Shown: one piece after another, positions 53,321 through 64,000 of the stretch
Layout of the letters: each line of letters starts with the position of its first letter
How positions within the stretch are numbered: the first letter of the stretch is position 1
NCBI RefSeq assembly: GCF_033118175.1
Contig: NC_083703.1
Location: 80,344,501-80,408,500 of the forward strand
Source: Dama dama
Taxonomy: Eukaryota > Chordata > Mammalia > Artiodactyla > Cervidae
Direction: 5' to 3'
Length of the DNA stretch: 64,000 nucleotides
Made by a program: the position numbers and the translations under genes
Notes under the pieces: generated by a model
The model's input: only the letters and a program-made list of their open reading frames with translations
Database searches by the model: none
What the model was told of the DNA's origin: nothing

Positions 53321-53810
53321 CTAGTTCTTAACTATTTTATACTATTGGCTGAGTCCCCATCCCCAACCCCTTTTCAGAATACTGCTTTTAAATGCACATG
53401 ATAAAAATATTTTGTTACTAAATATCAATAAAAGACTACCAAAAAGATCCAGTTATATGGAAATGCAGTCATCAAAATATTTTTTAAGAAACAGACTTGG
53501 ATATAGTTATGTACGTACTTCTTTATTAAGACATTCGATAACACAATCTATGAGGAGGCCTAATAACTACTATAATTTTCAAATAGTAATAAATGTCAGT
53601 GATATTTCAATATCTCTGCAACACTGTAATATGATATGATGATACCTGTGATTTGTACCGGTGCTAAAGTCACAGGTCCCGTGATCAGGTGCCTGCATTT
53701 GTAACTGAAGAAACCCCCAATTTTAGGTAAAGTTTGGTGGAAATGATTTTTTTTAAATGCCTGAATTTAGGGAACCCTTGAGGACCATGGTTCCCAGGTC
53801 AAGAGCCCCA
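53321..53810 (+). mobile_element. Candidate hAT-type DNA transposon
   Basis: The left end CTAGTTCTTAACTATT and the right end AGGTCAAGAGCCCCA are compatible with degenerate hAT termini. The interior has ATCAAAATATTTTTTAAG, ATATTTCAATATCTCTGC and TGTAATATGATATGATGATAC, words of a known old mammalian family. No 8-bp duplication survives. The 75-codon frame inside is not a transposase. Confidence 0.55.
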
Positions 53811-55452
53811 TTGCCTACTGCCACCAAAGGGGACATTTAAAAAAAATAAATAAATGGAATGAACATGTGTTCTCAGAGAAGGGAATGTTCCTTGCCTCTC
53901 CATCTGAACTGCTGTCCACAGAGAGAGCAAATGCTTCCTGTGCCTGCATAATCATGGTGCATTCATGCACTGGTGTGTGAGCGAGAAATCAGAAACTATG
54001 CTGTCCCCTAATTTGACGCACTGCATGGAAAAAGATGGTCATTGGGACTAAGCCAGTGAGCGGTAATGGAAACCTGATACCACTGACCTCATCCGAAAAA
54101 ATAGCTATTGTCACAGGACAGAGATGCTGGATATTTGTAGGTTTGGGGAGAAATATATTTGTTAGTGAAATGGAGCTTACTGTGGAGTGAATAAAGGTGA
54201 ATTATTTGTCAGACGACTGGAGGAGGTTTATGCAATATAGTATTATTGAGCGGGGCTATTAACAGAGTGAATTGCTATTGTGACATGCCATTAAATTGTT
54301 TTTAGTGTCCACAAAGGTATCATTCAGAAGCTGGCAGGGTTAGTAACAGAGTTGTATTTTTGGTGGACAGCAGCAGATCTCGAAACGAAATAGCATATTT
54401 TACAGGAAAGTAAAATATAGTCAAAGCCGGAAGTCGGCAGACAATAGAGTCTGGGGTAGTCATTTGCAGCTGCTGACAAGAACCTAGAGGATCCAAACCA
54501 GGCTCCCTAGATCCCTGCTGCACATAGAGTTGGAGCTGAAATCCGCGAGGTCCACCAGGAAGAGAGAGAAGTGAGAAGGAGAAATGGGAATCCTGGGCTC
54601 CTTCATGGATGTTCTGTCTCCGTGGCTAAATGTATGGCTGAACGGATGGCTGGAATGTATCCCCAGCACACAACAGAGAGGCTGATTCAATAAATATTTG
54701 CTGAAAGAAAAAGTAAGAAGGAGAGTTAGGGAGGGAGACGAGAGAGAGAGAGACCATCAGATAGACAGACAGACGGACAAGATTTAACCCCTGCTTGGCC
54801 TGATCCCAAGCCTCAAAGACGCACCAGGCTGCCAGGCTGAAGAGGAGGAGAAGCAACTTGCACGTGCTCATGCACATGAGGAAAGAAGAGGTTCTGCTCA
54901 GGCTTCTACTCTCTCATTTGCTAACGGGCGTCATTTTTCTGCCATAGTGTGACTTCTTCCTGACGAGTCACCTGGCTTCATTCTTGAAGCTTGTTGTTGG
55001 TAACCCAGACGGTGACTCTCAACTCCAATCTGATTCACAGTGGCCCCGCAGAATATGTACACTTTCCTGGAAGGAGAAAGAACTAAGTCATCTTCCTAAA
55101 TTAGATAGGGGAAGGGAAAAGAGATATAGATCTTAAGGAAAAGCAATTCTTCTGTTGAAGAAGTTGTCTCAACCCTGTTTAGGACACATTTCTTCATAGC
55201 TAAGCTGTTACGGGCGAATCCACGTCAACTCTTAGAAAGACAATGTCCTTTTGGTGTTAACCAGACACCTTCCACCCGGTTCTGCCTTGGGTTTCTTGTT
55301 TGTTTTCTGGTCCAGGACTCGTTTTGTCCCCAGGGCCGTTGGAATTCATGTTTGTGGTTACTGCTTTTTCTTTGCTTTTGTGTACATTTTAAGACAGTAG
55401 ATTCTTGTAAAACTTTGGCGTGTGTATATTAATATATCTGATTAGTGGGGAT
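53811..55452. other. Mostly unique DNA
   Basis: No gene. A (GA)n/(GACA)n-type purine tract is at 54716-54781. Near 54690 TCAATAAATATTTGCTGAAAG is an L2/MIR-type tail. Confidence 0.45.
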
Positions 55453-55658
55453 TAGTTTCGTTGCTCAGTTGCGTCTGACTCTGTGACCGCATGGACAATA
55501 GCCCACCAGTCTCCTCTGATCATGGCGTTCTCCGGGCAAGAATACTGGAGTGGGTTACCATTGTCTTCTCCAGGGGATCTTCTCGACTCAGGAATCGAAC
55601 CCGGGTCTCCTGCCTTGTATAGGCAGATTCTTCACTATCTGCGCTACCAAGGAAGTGG
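55453..55658 (-). mobile_element. Bov-tA SINE
   Basis: Antisense copy from TAGTTTCGTTGCTCAGTTGCG to GCTACCAAGGAAGTGGCC. The B box is intact in the GGTTCGATTCC form. It has small deletions in the TGACTCTTTGCGACC block. Confidence 0.95.
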
Positions 55659-56031
55659 CCTTAACATATCTGAATTGGTTACCAAAGAAATGCATTATAA
55701 ACTACCAACTACCATTATTATTACATGCTATTACTATTATTATTTTGGCTATCAAATCATTACTGTACTTTTGATAGCCATATCTATTACTGGGGAGTTG
55801 GAGAGACATGAGAATGAGCCTTTTTAACGTATCCATAGGAGGCCCAAATTGGTAACACCCTACCAAGAACATTTTGCTGATGTATCAAATGCTTCTGCAG
55901 TGAACGTGGCCCAGGACACAATCATTACATTTCTAGGTAGTTAGTGGAAGGATATGCACACTAGGATATGTGCAAGATTATATCCAATGAAGGGTGTAAA
56001 ATATTGGGAGGAATTAGAAAGAACTGTCATA
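55659..56031. other. Unique noncoding DNA
   Basis: Nothing recognised; (ATT)-type low complexity near 55710-55745. Confidence 0.45.
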
Positions 56032-56041
56032 CCCGTTAATA

Positions 56042-56480
56042 GTTCAGTTCAGTTCAGTCCCTCAGTCGTGTCTGACTCTTTGCAACCCCATGGACTGCAG
56101 CACGCCAGGCCTCCCTGTCCATCACCAACTCCCAGAGTTTACTCACACTCATGTCCATTGAGTTGGTGATGCCATCCAGCCATCTCATCCTCTGTTGTCC
56201 CCTTCTCCTCCTGCCCTCAATCTTTCCCAGCATGAGGGTCTTTTCAAATGAGTCAGCTCTTTGCATCAGGTGGCCAATGTATTGGAGTTTCAGCTTCAGC
56301 ACCAGTCCTTCCAATGAACATTTAGGACTGCTTTCCTTTGGGATGGGCTGGTTGGATCTCCTTGCAATCCAAGGAACTCTCGAGAGTCTTCTCCAACCCA
56401 CAGTTCCAAAGGATCAATTCTTCAGCACTCGGCTTTCTTTACAGTCCAACTCTCACATCCATACATGACCACTGAAAAAG
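56042..56480 (-). pseudogene. BovB LINE, 5'-truncated copy with target duplication
   Basis: Minus-strand copy of the BovB 3' end. The TTCAG-repeat tail is at 56042-56058. The C-terminal coding region is open at 56054-56401, with RVPWIARRSNQPIPKE, LKLKLQYIGHLMQRADS, GRRRRGQQRMRWLDGIT and WRAAVHGVAKSQTRLRD at the C-terminus. The catalytic RT core is missing by truncation, so it cannot be active. Flanks CCCGTTAATA (56032-56041) and CCCATTAATA (56481-56490) form a 10-bp duplication with one difference. Confidence 0.95.
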
Positions 56481-56490
56481 CCCATTAATA

Positions 56491-57449
56491 AGGGGGTCAT
56501 TATTTTAAAAAATTGTAATACTTCACAATGGATTATCACCTGCCATTAAAAAATATATGTTCCTAAAAACAAAAAGTTGCCATTATATTGAGGAGGGTGA
56601 ACAAAGGGAGATTTTAAAATAGTATGTATGTTATGATCCTATAATACATTATATTTATTTATAGCTATAGTATATCTGAGATAAGCATAACGATAGATAC
56701 AGTGATAAAGGCGATTTTATATTATTATGTAATATTGTTATATTTCCATCATGCAATTTGTCATGGTTTTTATTTTTCTTTGTATTCGTCTATCACTTCC
56801 ACATTTTGTACATGGAATGTGATTTACTGTTGTCATCAAGAAGCACAAACAGACACATTCACACGATGACTGGAGGTCAGCGCTTCAGGCCCGTGTTTGG
56901 CCGTTCTTATACCCAATGCAGCTTTGGCCTGCTCGCTCACCGTCAACCCCATCCCAGCTCAGGCTCCTGCGTCTTTCTGCTTGCCTTTAACTTTTCAGCA
57001 CGGATCCCAGACCTGAATAACTAGAGTCTCCTCGACACGTTGTATAACCAGCACCACGTCCACAGTCTCGGAAAAGCTCAGTGCTATATTCATTTTCCTT
57101 CCTGGAAGGGAAGCCAACAGAAAGTGTTCCTAGAGGTGCGTGGTCCTGTTCCTTGTTAATTCCTGGCAAGAGCGAAAAAGAAGACTGGTTCACACTGTAT
57201 CATCATTGAGAGTGGCTCAGTAAGTTTACTTATTAATGACGGTTATTAATTTCTTAACACTAGATGCTGTGCACTTAAGTCCACATAAGCCTCAAGAAAT
57301 GGTTATGTGTATATCTTGACAGAACCGAAAGAAAAAAACGAAAAGAAAAAGAGTTACCGGTAAGGTAGAGGCAGACCCAAAGGTTGCTGTTTGTTTTCTT
57401 TTAAAAGGCTCGGTGTTGACTGATTTTGGAGGAACTTACATGCCTATGA
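56491..57449. other. Unique DNA, AT-rich at left
   Basis: Nothing recognised; 56500-56770 is strongly AT-rich. Confidence 0.45.
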
Positions 57450-57735
57450 GCAGTGTGGTTAGTGGAGAAGACCTCACGTTCTAGCTTCAGAGTAACCGGA
57501 TTTGAGCTCAGGCTCTGCCCTCGCCAGCTTTTTGCTGTCTTGCTCCAGGACAGTGTGATTTACCAATTAAAACATGCTTTTAACGTCCAGACACCCAAGT
57601 TCTAATCCAGGCTCAGCGATCTGTAGCTGTGACTTCAGGCAAGTCACTTAAACTCTCTGAGCCTCCACTTTCCTGCATCCAAAGTGGGGGAGATGGTCTC
57701 TTCTTCTGTGGGATCAGTGATATTATATAGTAAGC
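57450..57735 (-). mobile_element. Two adjacent antisense MIR fragments
   Basis: 57450-57560 has GGATTTGAGCTCAGGCTCTGC. 57580-57735 has AAGTTCTAATCCAGGCTCAG, TGTGACTTCAGGCAAGTCAC, TCTGAGCCTCCACTTTCC and GTGATATTATATAG. The 'title' block is repeated, so these are two insertions in one orientation. Confidence 0.7.
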
Positions 57736-57771
57736 CCTCTGCATAGAGATGAAGCTTACTAGGCAGTGACT

Positions 57772-57995
57772 AAGGGCTTCCCAGGTGGTGCTGGTGGTAA
57801 AGAACCCCCCTGCCAAAACAGGAGACGTAACAGATGTGGGCTCAATCTCTGGGTCAGGAAGATCCCCTGGAGAGGGGCATGGCAACCCACTCCAGTACTC
57901 TTGCCTAGAAAATCTCACGGACAGAGGAGCCTGGCGGGCTACGGTCCAGAGGGTCACAAAGGGTCGCACGCGACTGAAGCGACTTAATACAACAC
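57772..57995 (+). mobile_element. Bov-tA SINE with target duplication
   Basis: Complete sense copy from AAGGGCTTCCCAGGTGGTGC to GCGACTTAATACAACAC. Flanked by AGGCAGTGACT (57761-57771) and AGGCAGGGACT (57996-58006), 10 of 11 identical. The B box is decayed. Confidence 0.96.
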
Positions 57996-58006
57996 AGGCA
58001 GGGACT

Positions 58007-60911
58007 GGTAGTATCACTTTCGATGATAAGGATTTTATTCTATTTATGCATCTTGCAAAAAAGAAAAACAGAGAGATGAGAAAGATGAACAGATAAGCCA
58101 CATCTAACCGAGACCTCCTGAACATTTGGGGTCGTTACATGTTTTGTTTTTTGTGAAACATGAGGAGTACGCCGGGACATCTGTGTGGGCATGTGTGCGC
58201 CTCTCCATATTAGATTACATGTTTTAGGACAATAAATCAGTGAAAGAAAAGTAATAAATAATGCATGCTGAAAATGCGATCATGTTTATTAAGAAGCAAC
58301 AGCCTTGTCATCTTCATTTTCTTCTTCAGTGAGTCTCCCCTCTGAGGGTTTGCTCTTCAGGGACTCCTTGCAATTTAGCTGGAGGCTATTCTCTAATTCT
58401 TATTTGCAAGAAAATACCTGCTTTGCAAAAATAAGTTAAAAGCTGAGCATCCGGGTCCTCTGATGAGTCTCCCATCAAACCCGTCCCTTTTTTAGAGATG
58501 GCTTCCCGGCAATGGAAGTTGGGGAGAAGTAAGCCTAGCTTCACATCTGTCTATACCGTGCTTTTCCATGCTCTGCGTTCTCACTCCGGTCTCTCTGTGA
58601 TGAGTTTTTATGAAGTCTCTAGGTTTCTGAATTTTAGAAGAAAAAAGAAAAAAAGCACCCAGAGACACACACAAAAAGCAACTTCCCTTCTTCTAGTAAT
58701 CTGCAGCTGCTAAAACAGCATGTTGACATTAGTGCGTTGTGGCGTCCAAAGACGTTAACTGGAGTTGCGTCTTAATCCGTTACTCTTCACCCATTTGTAC
58801 TTGAATGACCCTGAAAAGATGAAAAAGAAAGGAACCGCATGGGCAACTCTGTCTTACAGGGACTGGGAGCAGAACTCTGCATCTTGAAAACAAAGCAGAG
58901 TGCGTTCCATATTGAGAGAGAAAGAGAAGGTGTAAGTGAGAAAGAGAAATGGGAAGAGATGGAGACAGAATGGAAAAGGGGAAAGGAGACAGAGAGGCGG
59001 AGAGAAGACTAAGGAAGAAGGAGCCTGCCGCGCGAGCAGAGCGCAGCCTGGCCGAGAGGAAGGCCCCTTGTCCGCTCCCGCCCCGGCTTCGTCCGCACTC
59101 CCGGGCAGCTCGGCGTCCCTGCTCTCACGGTTTCATGAAGGCGCCTGCCTGCCCTTGCGTGTCTCGCTGTCGGCGTCCTGTGTTCTGAGAGAGGCTGCCA
59201 TCCTTTGAGAGTGCCGCTCCCTTAGGACTTAGGGCAAGGGTGGACTTCCATGTCTCCAAAATACCTGAGGCCTGTCCACCCTCAAAGGCTTTCGCCATCG
59301 CTTTTACCCCTCGTTAGTCTCTGTGACCCTCAAAGAAGGGAATTCTCCCCCCTCCATTTTCCATTGGAAAACCCGAGTCCCCTCCTGTCCTGCCCTTCCT
59401 CGGTCTCTCACCCCATCCCTCTGTCTTCCTCCTTTCGCTCTAGTCCCTTTCCTCGTGCCGTGCCCACATCACGAGACCTGCCCCATGGTTCTTCGGGTGT
59501 ATGTGTTATGGACTTGGCTATCTTGTGCCAAGCCCAGCGGGATTTAAGCAACTGCACTAAATAGTAAATTGCTTGTGTTACAAAATTCGTGTTTAGTTAG
59601 CGGATATAAAATATGTATCAGGACTTGGTGTTCACTCCAGCTTACCTCTGAAATCCACTTTCATTTTATTTCTGATTCACTGTTTCTCTTCTCCGTCCCT
59701 TCCACCCTTCCTCCCTTCTCTTCCCACCTCTCACCTCCACTCCTCATCCCTGGGTCTATTTCCTTCTCCCCTTCTTTTCCCTCCCCTGCATTTACTTATG
59801 CTACTAAAGCAAAACCTGTGGTGTTCATGTCATTCGCTGCATCACTTCCTTGGCCTTCTGCTTCCTCCAGGAGGTGAGCCGAGCCCCCGGGTTCCCTGGG
59901 CAGCCCCCACACAGGGGTCCCCGAGAGCCCAGGCCCCTCACCTGGGGGCCTGGTCCAGCGGGGCTTCACGTCACTCTGCGTTAGCCTCCATCACTGTTGA
60001 CTCGGACGTGACCTCCGTTTGTTTCTCGACTTAGTCCCTTCAGCCAGAAGCTCTGATCTGCCACTTCCTTGCCTTTGATGTGTCTCCACTTCCTGTAATT
60101 AATCTCATTTTTCCCATAACTCAGCGCAACATGGACAGCCGTAAGGATAACACCCCCAGTTTGAGCCAGTTCTGCTGTTTCCCCGACTTGGGTCTCTTCC
60201 TTGTGGTCTGCCACGTTGGTAGACATTCCACACAGAAAACACAAGCCTGAATTCTGCTCAAAGAAAGCCAGATTGCTGCAGAGCAAGCTGATACTAGCGG
60301 GCTAGGGGTCAGCCCGAGCGTGGACCTGGAATGAGGTGGGCTACTGACAAACGTGGATCTGAGCTCCTCACCTATCTGCCCACTTTCCCTCTGAGAGTCA
60401 TTCTTGCTTAAACAAATCCTCATTTTACCTTCCTGGAAAAAAATGTAATTTTACATTTTTATTTATGTTGAGATCTGTGTGTATTCGATGTTCTGAGGGA
60501 AACCAATAAAAATCAACCGAACATCTAGACATTCCAACAAATCCTATCATATTGCCAAATATAGTATTGAGAAAATTGTCCTAACTTGCTGGACTCCATA
60601 GTTGCAGGGCCAGTAACACTCTATGTTCTTGATTTATCCTTATCAACATTCCTGACACGGACTGTGGGGTGTACTCAGGACTGCAAGGTCAGTTTAGCCT
60701 AACCCTTTGTCTACTAGAACAAACAGATGTGAACAGCCTGTCCTCGAGGATCTTTTATAAGAATGTTGTCCTTGCATTCTTTGATAGATTTGTTTCCATT
60801 TCTCTAAGAATTTAGGCCATGTGTTTCATGGGCAAGTCCTTGATGCTATCTGGAGGCAAAGACACCCATGGAAACATTTTTTGAAAAATGAAAGGCATTC
60901 TACTCATATAA
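58007..60911. other. Mostly unique noncoding DNA
   Basis: No interspersed repeat recognised. It contains a purine-rich tract (58912-59025), a CpG-richer patch (59025-59130) and a pyrimidine-rich tract (59690-59790). Frames near 58936-59564 are open because of skewed composition and have no domain. Confidence 0.45.
58912..59025. repeat. GA-rich purine tract
   Basis: GAGAGAGAAAGAGAAGG and many GGAGA/GAAAG words over about 115 bp, nearly free of pyrimidines on the plus strand. Confidence 0.85.
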
Positions 60912-60990
60912 AAGTCACCTCCTATGAGCCTCACTTTCCCCGTCCGTAAAGTGGGCGTGATTCACCAGGCAAAGTCAGTATGGAAACACA
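60912..60990 (-). mobile_element. MIR fragment, antisense (weak)
   Basis: GAGCCTCACTTTCCCCGTCC followed by GTAAAGTGGGCGTGATTC. Confidence 0.55.
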
Positions 60991-61737
60991 GAGGGCGAGA
61001 CATAGAAAAGGGCCCGGGAAACCCCAGACTCCCCAGTAATAAAGACATCACGCTGCCCTCTTCACCTCTATCCAGAAGATGGAGGAACTCAGTATTTCTT
61101 TGAAACTGTCTGCAAAGGAGCGTTTGAGTGGATTTGCCTATTAACATTAACAAACCAGTTTGAGGTTTTAAATGGAAAGGTTTTGAACCAAAGAGGACTT
61201 TCTTCCCCCTCCTGACGCTTCAGCATTTCCCATGTTCATTCTTCCGGGAGCACTGCCTGCCTCCATAAAGACTATCTGGCAGTTTGACACTCTGTTTTCC
61301 CTGCTTACAAAGCCACGTAAGGGCAGCTGGGAGTTTTGAAAGGGAAGAGCTGATGTCCCTCAGGGTTTTAACTCACCTGTCTGAGTCTTCTGAATGAGAT
61401 GCACTCTCTACAAACTTCTTCAAAGGCGCTTTCCTTGACGACGTCACGCATCCACACTCACTCAGAGCCCCACGGGCTCCTGTGTCATCCCCGTGTGCAC
61501 ACGTGCACGGTTTTAACCAGAGCAGATGGACTGTAGCTGCTGCTTTTAGAGTTCGATTGGTCACCTATCCCCTGTGCATGCTTCACTCCCCGGTTCCTGG
61601 CCCCATTCCCGGCTCACTGCTCTTCTACCCCACCCGGGTCCATAATCCCAACCAATAACCTAGAGGGAAACGTCACACTTACCCCCACGCTCATATAATT
61701 TATATGTGACATTTGCACTCTTTTTCTTGCTCAGGTA
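60991..61737. other. Unique noncoding DNA
   Basis: Nothing recognised. Confidence 0.45.
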
Positions 61738-61741
61738 CACA

Positions 61742-61772
<31 letters not shown>
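61738..61772. repeat. (CA)n microsatellite
   Basis: About sixteen CA units, one interruption near the left end. The longest pure dinucleotide repeat in the window. Confidence 0.96.
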
Positions 61773-61775
<3 letters not shown>

Positions 61776-61889
61776 GGTGTTGCCCTGTGTCCTGTTTTGG
61801 ATTATTTTTGTCTGTGTGCTAAAATGGAATGCATCTTCCAAGAATGAACACTTTGTGTTCGGAGGCTTTTAATGTTACTTTTTAAACTA

Positions 61890-62260
61890 GCGTATGGTAA
61901 AATGGACTTTTCCTGGTGGTGTTCAGTTCTGTGAATTTTAACTCATGCATGACTTGTATTATGGTCACAACAGTCAGCGCAAGGAACAGCCCCACGGCTG
62001 CAGAAACCCCTCCTCCCCTCTGTACTCACACCTCCCTCCAGCTCCACCCTGTCACCCACTCAGCCGCGCTCCTTCCGGATACTGAGTCTCTCTGATAATG
62101 TACACAGATAACGTTCTACGGTAATTAACCTTTGGGGACTGGCTTCTTTCATACGTAACGTCTTTGTGATCCATGCCAGTTCTCACATGTATCAGATGTT
62201 CCTTCTTGATGCTGAGGAGCGTTCCATCATATGGGGTGCTACAGTGCGGATCACTCTCCC
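61890..62260 (-). mobile_element. L1 LINE 3' fragment, antisense, old subfamily
   Basis: CAGTTCTGTGAATTTTAACTC, CAAGGAACAGCCCCAC, GGACTGGCTTCTTTCATACG, CATGTATCAGATGTTCCTTC and GATGCTGAGGAGCGTTCCATC (approximate) are the antisense of the L1M-type 3' region. Only about 370 bp remains. Confidence 0.7.
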
Positions 62261-62454
62261 AAGAGGGAAGACTTTGAAATGATCCTACTTAAGGATGCTT
62301 CTCTTATGATACCATTTCTAGTATTCATGTTTGGATAGTTTATACTGGTGCTTGAGTTTACCAAATAAGTACTGAAAAAAATCAACGGATGGGAGAGCTA
62401 GTCATTAGGGGAATTTAAATTCGTTTGAGTTTAAATGGCAGATGAACTGTTATT

Positions 62455-62639
62455 GTTGTTGCTGAGTGGCTAATCTAGTCGCTATTCTCACCAGGCTCCT
62501 CTGTCCATGGGATGATTTCCCAAACAAGAATACTGGAGTGCATTGCCATTTCTTCCTCCAGGGGATCTTCTCGACCCAGGGATTGAACCTGGGTCTCCTG
62601 CATATGGACTCTTTACCACTCAGCCACCTGGGAAGCCCA
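62455..62639 (-). mobile_element. Bov-tA SINE
   Basis: Antisense copy shortened at the Bov-A end (starts near GTTGTTGCTGAGTGGC, lacking the TGACTCTTTGCGACC block) and complete to CAGCCACCTGGGAAGCCC. GGCAGATGAAC (62437-62447) and GGCAGGTGAAT (62640-62650) may be its target duplication, 9 of 11. Confidence 0.94.
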
Positions 62640-62689
62640 GGCAGGTGAATGACCTGAAGGAAAAAAAAAGGCCCACAGCTCTGCGCATC

Positions 62690-62830
62690 ACTTGCTGGCT
62701 GCCTGCTACATGCCAGGCACCGAGCTGACATTCACATGCAATAGCTCATCAGCTCACCTAAACCCTAGCAGTAGACACTCATACCTTTATTTTATAGGAA
62801 AGGAACCTGAAGGACCTCTTCAGGTAACAC
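62690..62830 (+). mobile_element. MIR fragment
   Basis: GCCTGCTACATGCCAGGCACC, CACATGCAATAGCTCATC and TTTATTTTATAGGAAAGGAACC in sense MIR order. Confidence 0.7.
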
Positions 62831-64000
62831 CCAAAGCAGGTGGACCTACTATGTTCCCCAAAGCCATTGTCTCCCCAGCCTCTCTTCACCCCCCAACCAT
62901 CCAGTAGTCTGTGCTTCTCTTGATTTTAATTAGCACTCCAAGTCCCTTCTCTCGAAGTAGCTTAGATAAACTTGGTATTAAAGTTCCCTTTCACTCCTTT
63001 AAGTGATGCAAATTGCTTTACCCAAAGGAAGGCCTCACATTACACCATTCTATGAAAAACTCTGCTGAGAGAGAAGAGGAGGGAAAAGAGGTTTGGAATT
63101 CTTTCCCTGCTGTTTCTTCTGACTGATTAAAAGGGCTGCCAGGATTGTTTTCCCCTTCTTTCTTGTTAAATGAAGACACACAGATCTCATGTACAGAAGC
63201 AAAATGAAGAAAAGGTGATCAGTTACCTGCTGAAATCGATTAATATAGTAGAGATTATTCATGGGGGAGGAGGTGTTGGGGGGCATTTCTGCCTTCATCT
63301 GCGCGCCCCACAGCCCCAAATGTGTGGGGATGGGGCTTGGGGTTCTGAAAAATTAAAATACATGAAGTGAACTGATTTCCTACTTCAATTTCCCATGGTA
63401 GCTATGTTCTGCTGATTATTTGTTCGATTTTGCCATTGATAATAACCCTTCAGTAGCTAAGAATCAAAGAATTAGACTTGCAAAATTCAGGGAAACCTGC
63501 TAGCAGAAAGCTTCCTTCCATGTCTCTGTCGCATCTGCAGCTGAGCACAAACAGGTGGGTGCATGGCCCTGTTTCTTTCTTTCTTTTTCCATCTTAAACA
63601 CTGTATATGGAGTAAATAGTTTCCTCAGGGAGGATCTTGCTGGCTCTGTCATCAAGAATTCAGCTCCTGGAGCTTACATGACTGTGTTTGATGCCTTGAA
63701 GAACTCCAGCTCCTGAGCTTCTGTGAATGACTCTGATGTAAATGGAATCGCCTTCTAAATGGCTGTCAGGAGCTGCCCCTCCATTACGGAGCCACGTCCA
63801 GCCCGTCATCACTGCCGGCCCCTGCTCTTCCCCGTCTAATCGGCACTAAATCCTGTTTGGCCGACCTCTGAAACGACTCTCAAACCGTCCCTCTCTCGCC
63901 GCACCGCACCACTCCATCCGAGCCTTCGTGGCCTTGCTGACGCGTTAGTATCATCACCTCCTAGCAGGTCTCTGCACCCAGCCCTCAAGTCCATGCTTCT
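62831..64000. other. Unique noncoding DNA
   Basis: No repeat or exon recognised to the window end; a short TTTC-rich patch is near 63571-63590. Confidence 0.45.

Noticed and set aside
58893..58904. GCGTTCCATATT, identical to the end of U6 snRNA
   Set aside because: The upstream 100 bases show no U6 sequence and no T run follows. Chance 12-mer match.
1..64000. Endogenous retrovirus or LTR element
   Set aside because: I looked for LTR pairs, primer-binding sites and gag/pol-like frames and saw none; all reverse-transcriptase traces are BovB.

Overview
This window is nuclear DNA from a ruminant, most likely a bovid. The evidence is about twenty copies of the tRNA-derived Bov-tA SINE and three copies of the BovB (RTE) LINE. 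These sit among older mammalian repeats: MIR, L2, L1, MER20, MER5 and other hAT-type elements. I cannot tell cattle from sheep, goat, buffalo or another bovid. I find no protein-coding exon, functional tRNA, rRNA or snRNA gene, viral element or CRISPR array. The open reading frames longer than about 100 codons fall in repeats, on the antisense strand of repeats, or in GC-rich unique DNA without a recognisable domain. The window reads as intergenic or deep intronic sequence.

Layout. Positions 1-8.1 kb hold no Bov-tA. The first 2.8 kb is free of recognisable interspersed repeats and carries AT-rich homeodomain-type motif clusters, so it is the best candidate for conserved regulatory sequence. 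From 5.5 to 10.2 kb there is a chain of L2 and MIR fragments, ending against an orphan CpG-rich block at 10.2-10.5 kb. From 11 to 26.5 kb six Bov-tA copies, all on the minus strand, lie among MIR, MER20 and hAT fragments; a second GC-rich block is near 21 kb and a BovB copy with an internal inversion lies at 23.8-24.1 kb. Positions 26.9-31.9 kb are mostly unique and AT-rich. From 32 to 51 kb there is a dense patchwork: Bov-tA inserted in MER20 and in MIR, BovB inserted in Bov-tA, a dimeric Bov-tA, a G-quadruplex-prone L2, and a three-SINE pile-up next to a strong CTCF-like motif at 48.7 kb. Positions 51-64 kb hold MIR pairs, a hAT element, a third BovB and L1 debris.

No gene network can be read here. 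The main content is transposition history. Several insertions keep target-site duplications (TSDs) that date them relative to one another. The most unusual pattern is three tiny poly(A) or poly(T) tracts, each between perfect 12-15 bp direct repeats, at 13.7, 43.7 and 49.0 kb. They look like target-primed insertions that contain almost nothing except the tail. Repeat names come from memory of consensus sequences, without a database search; edges of the ancient repeats are approximate.
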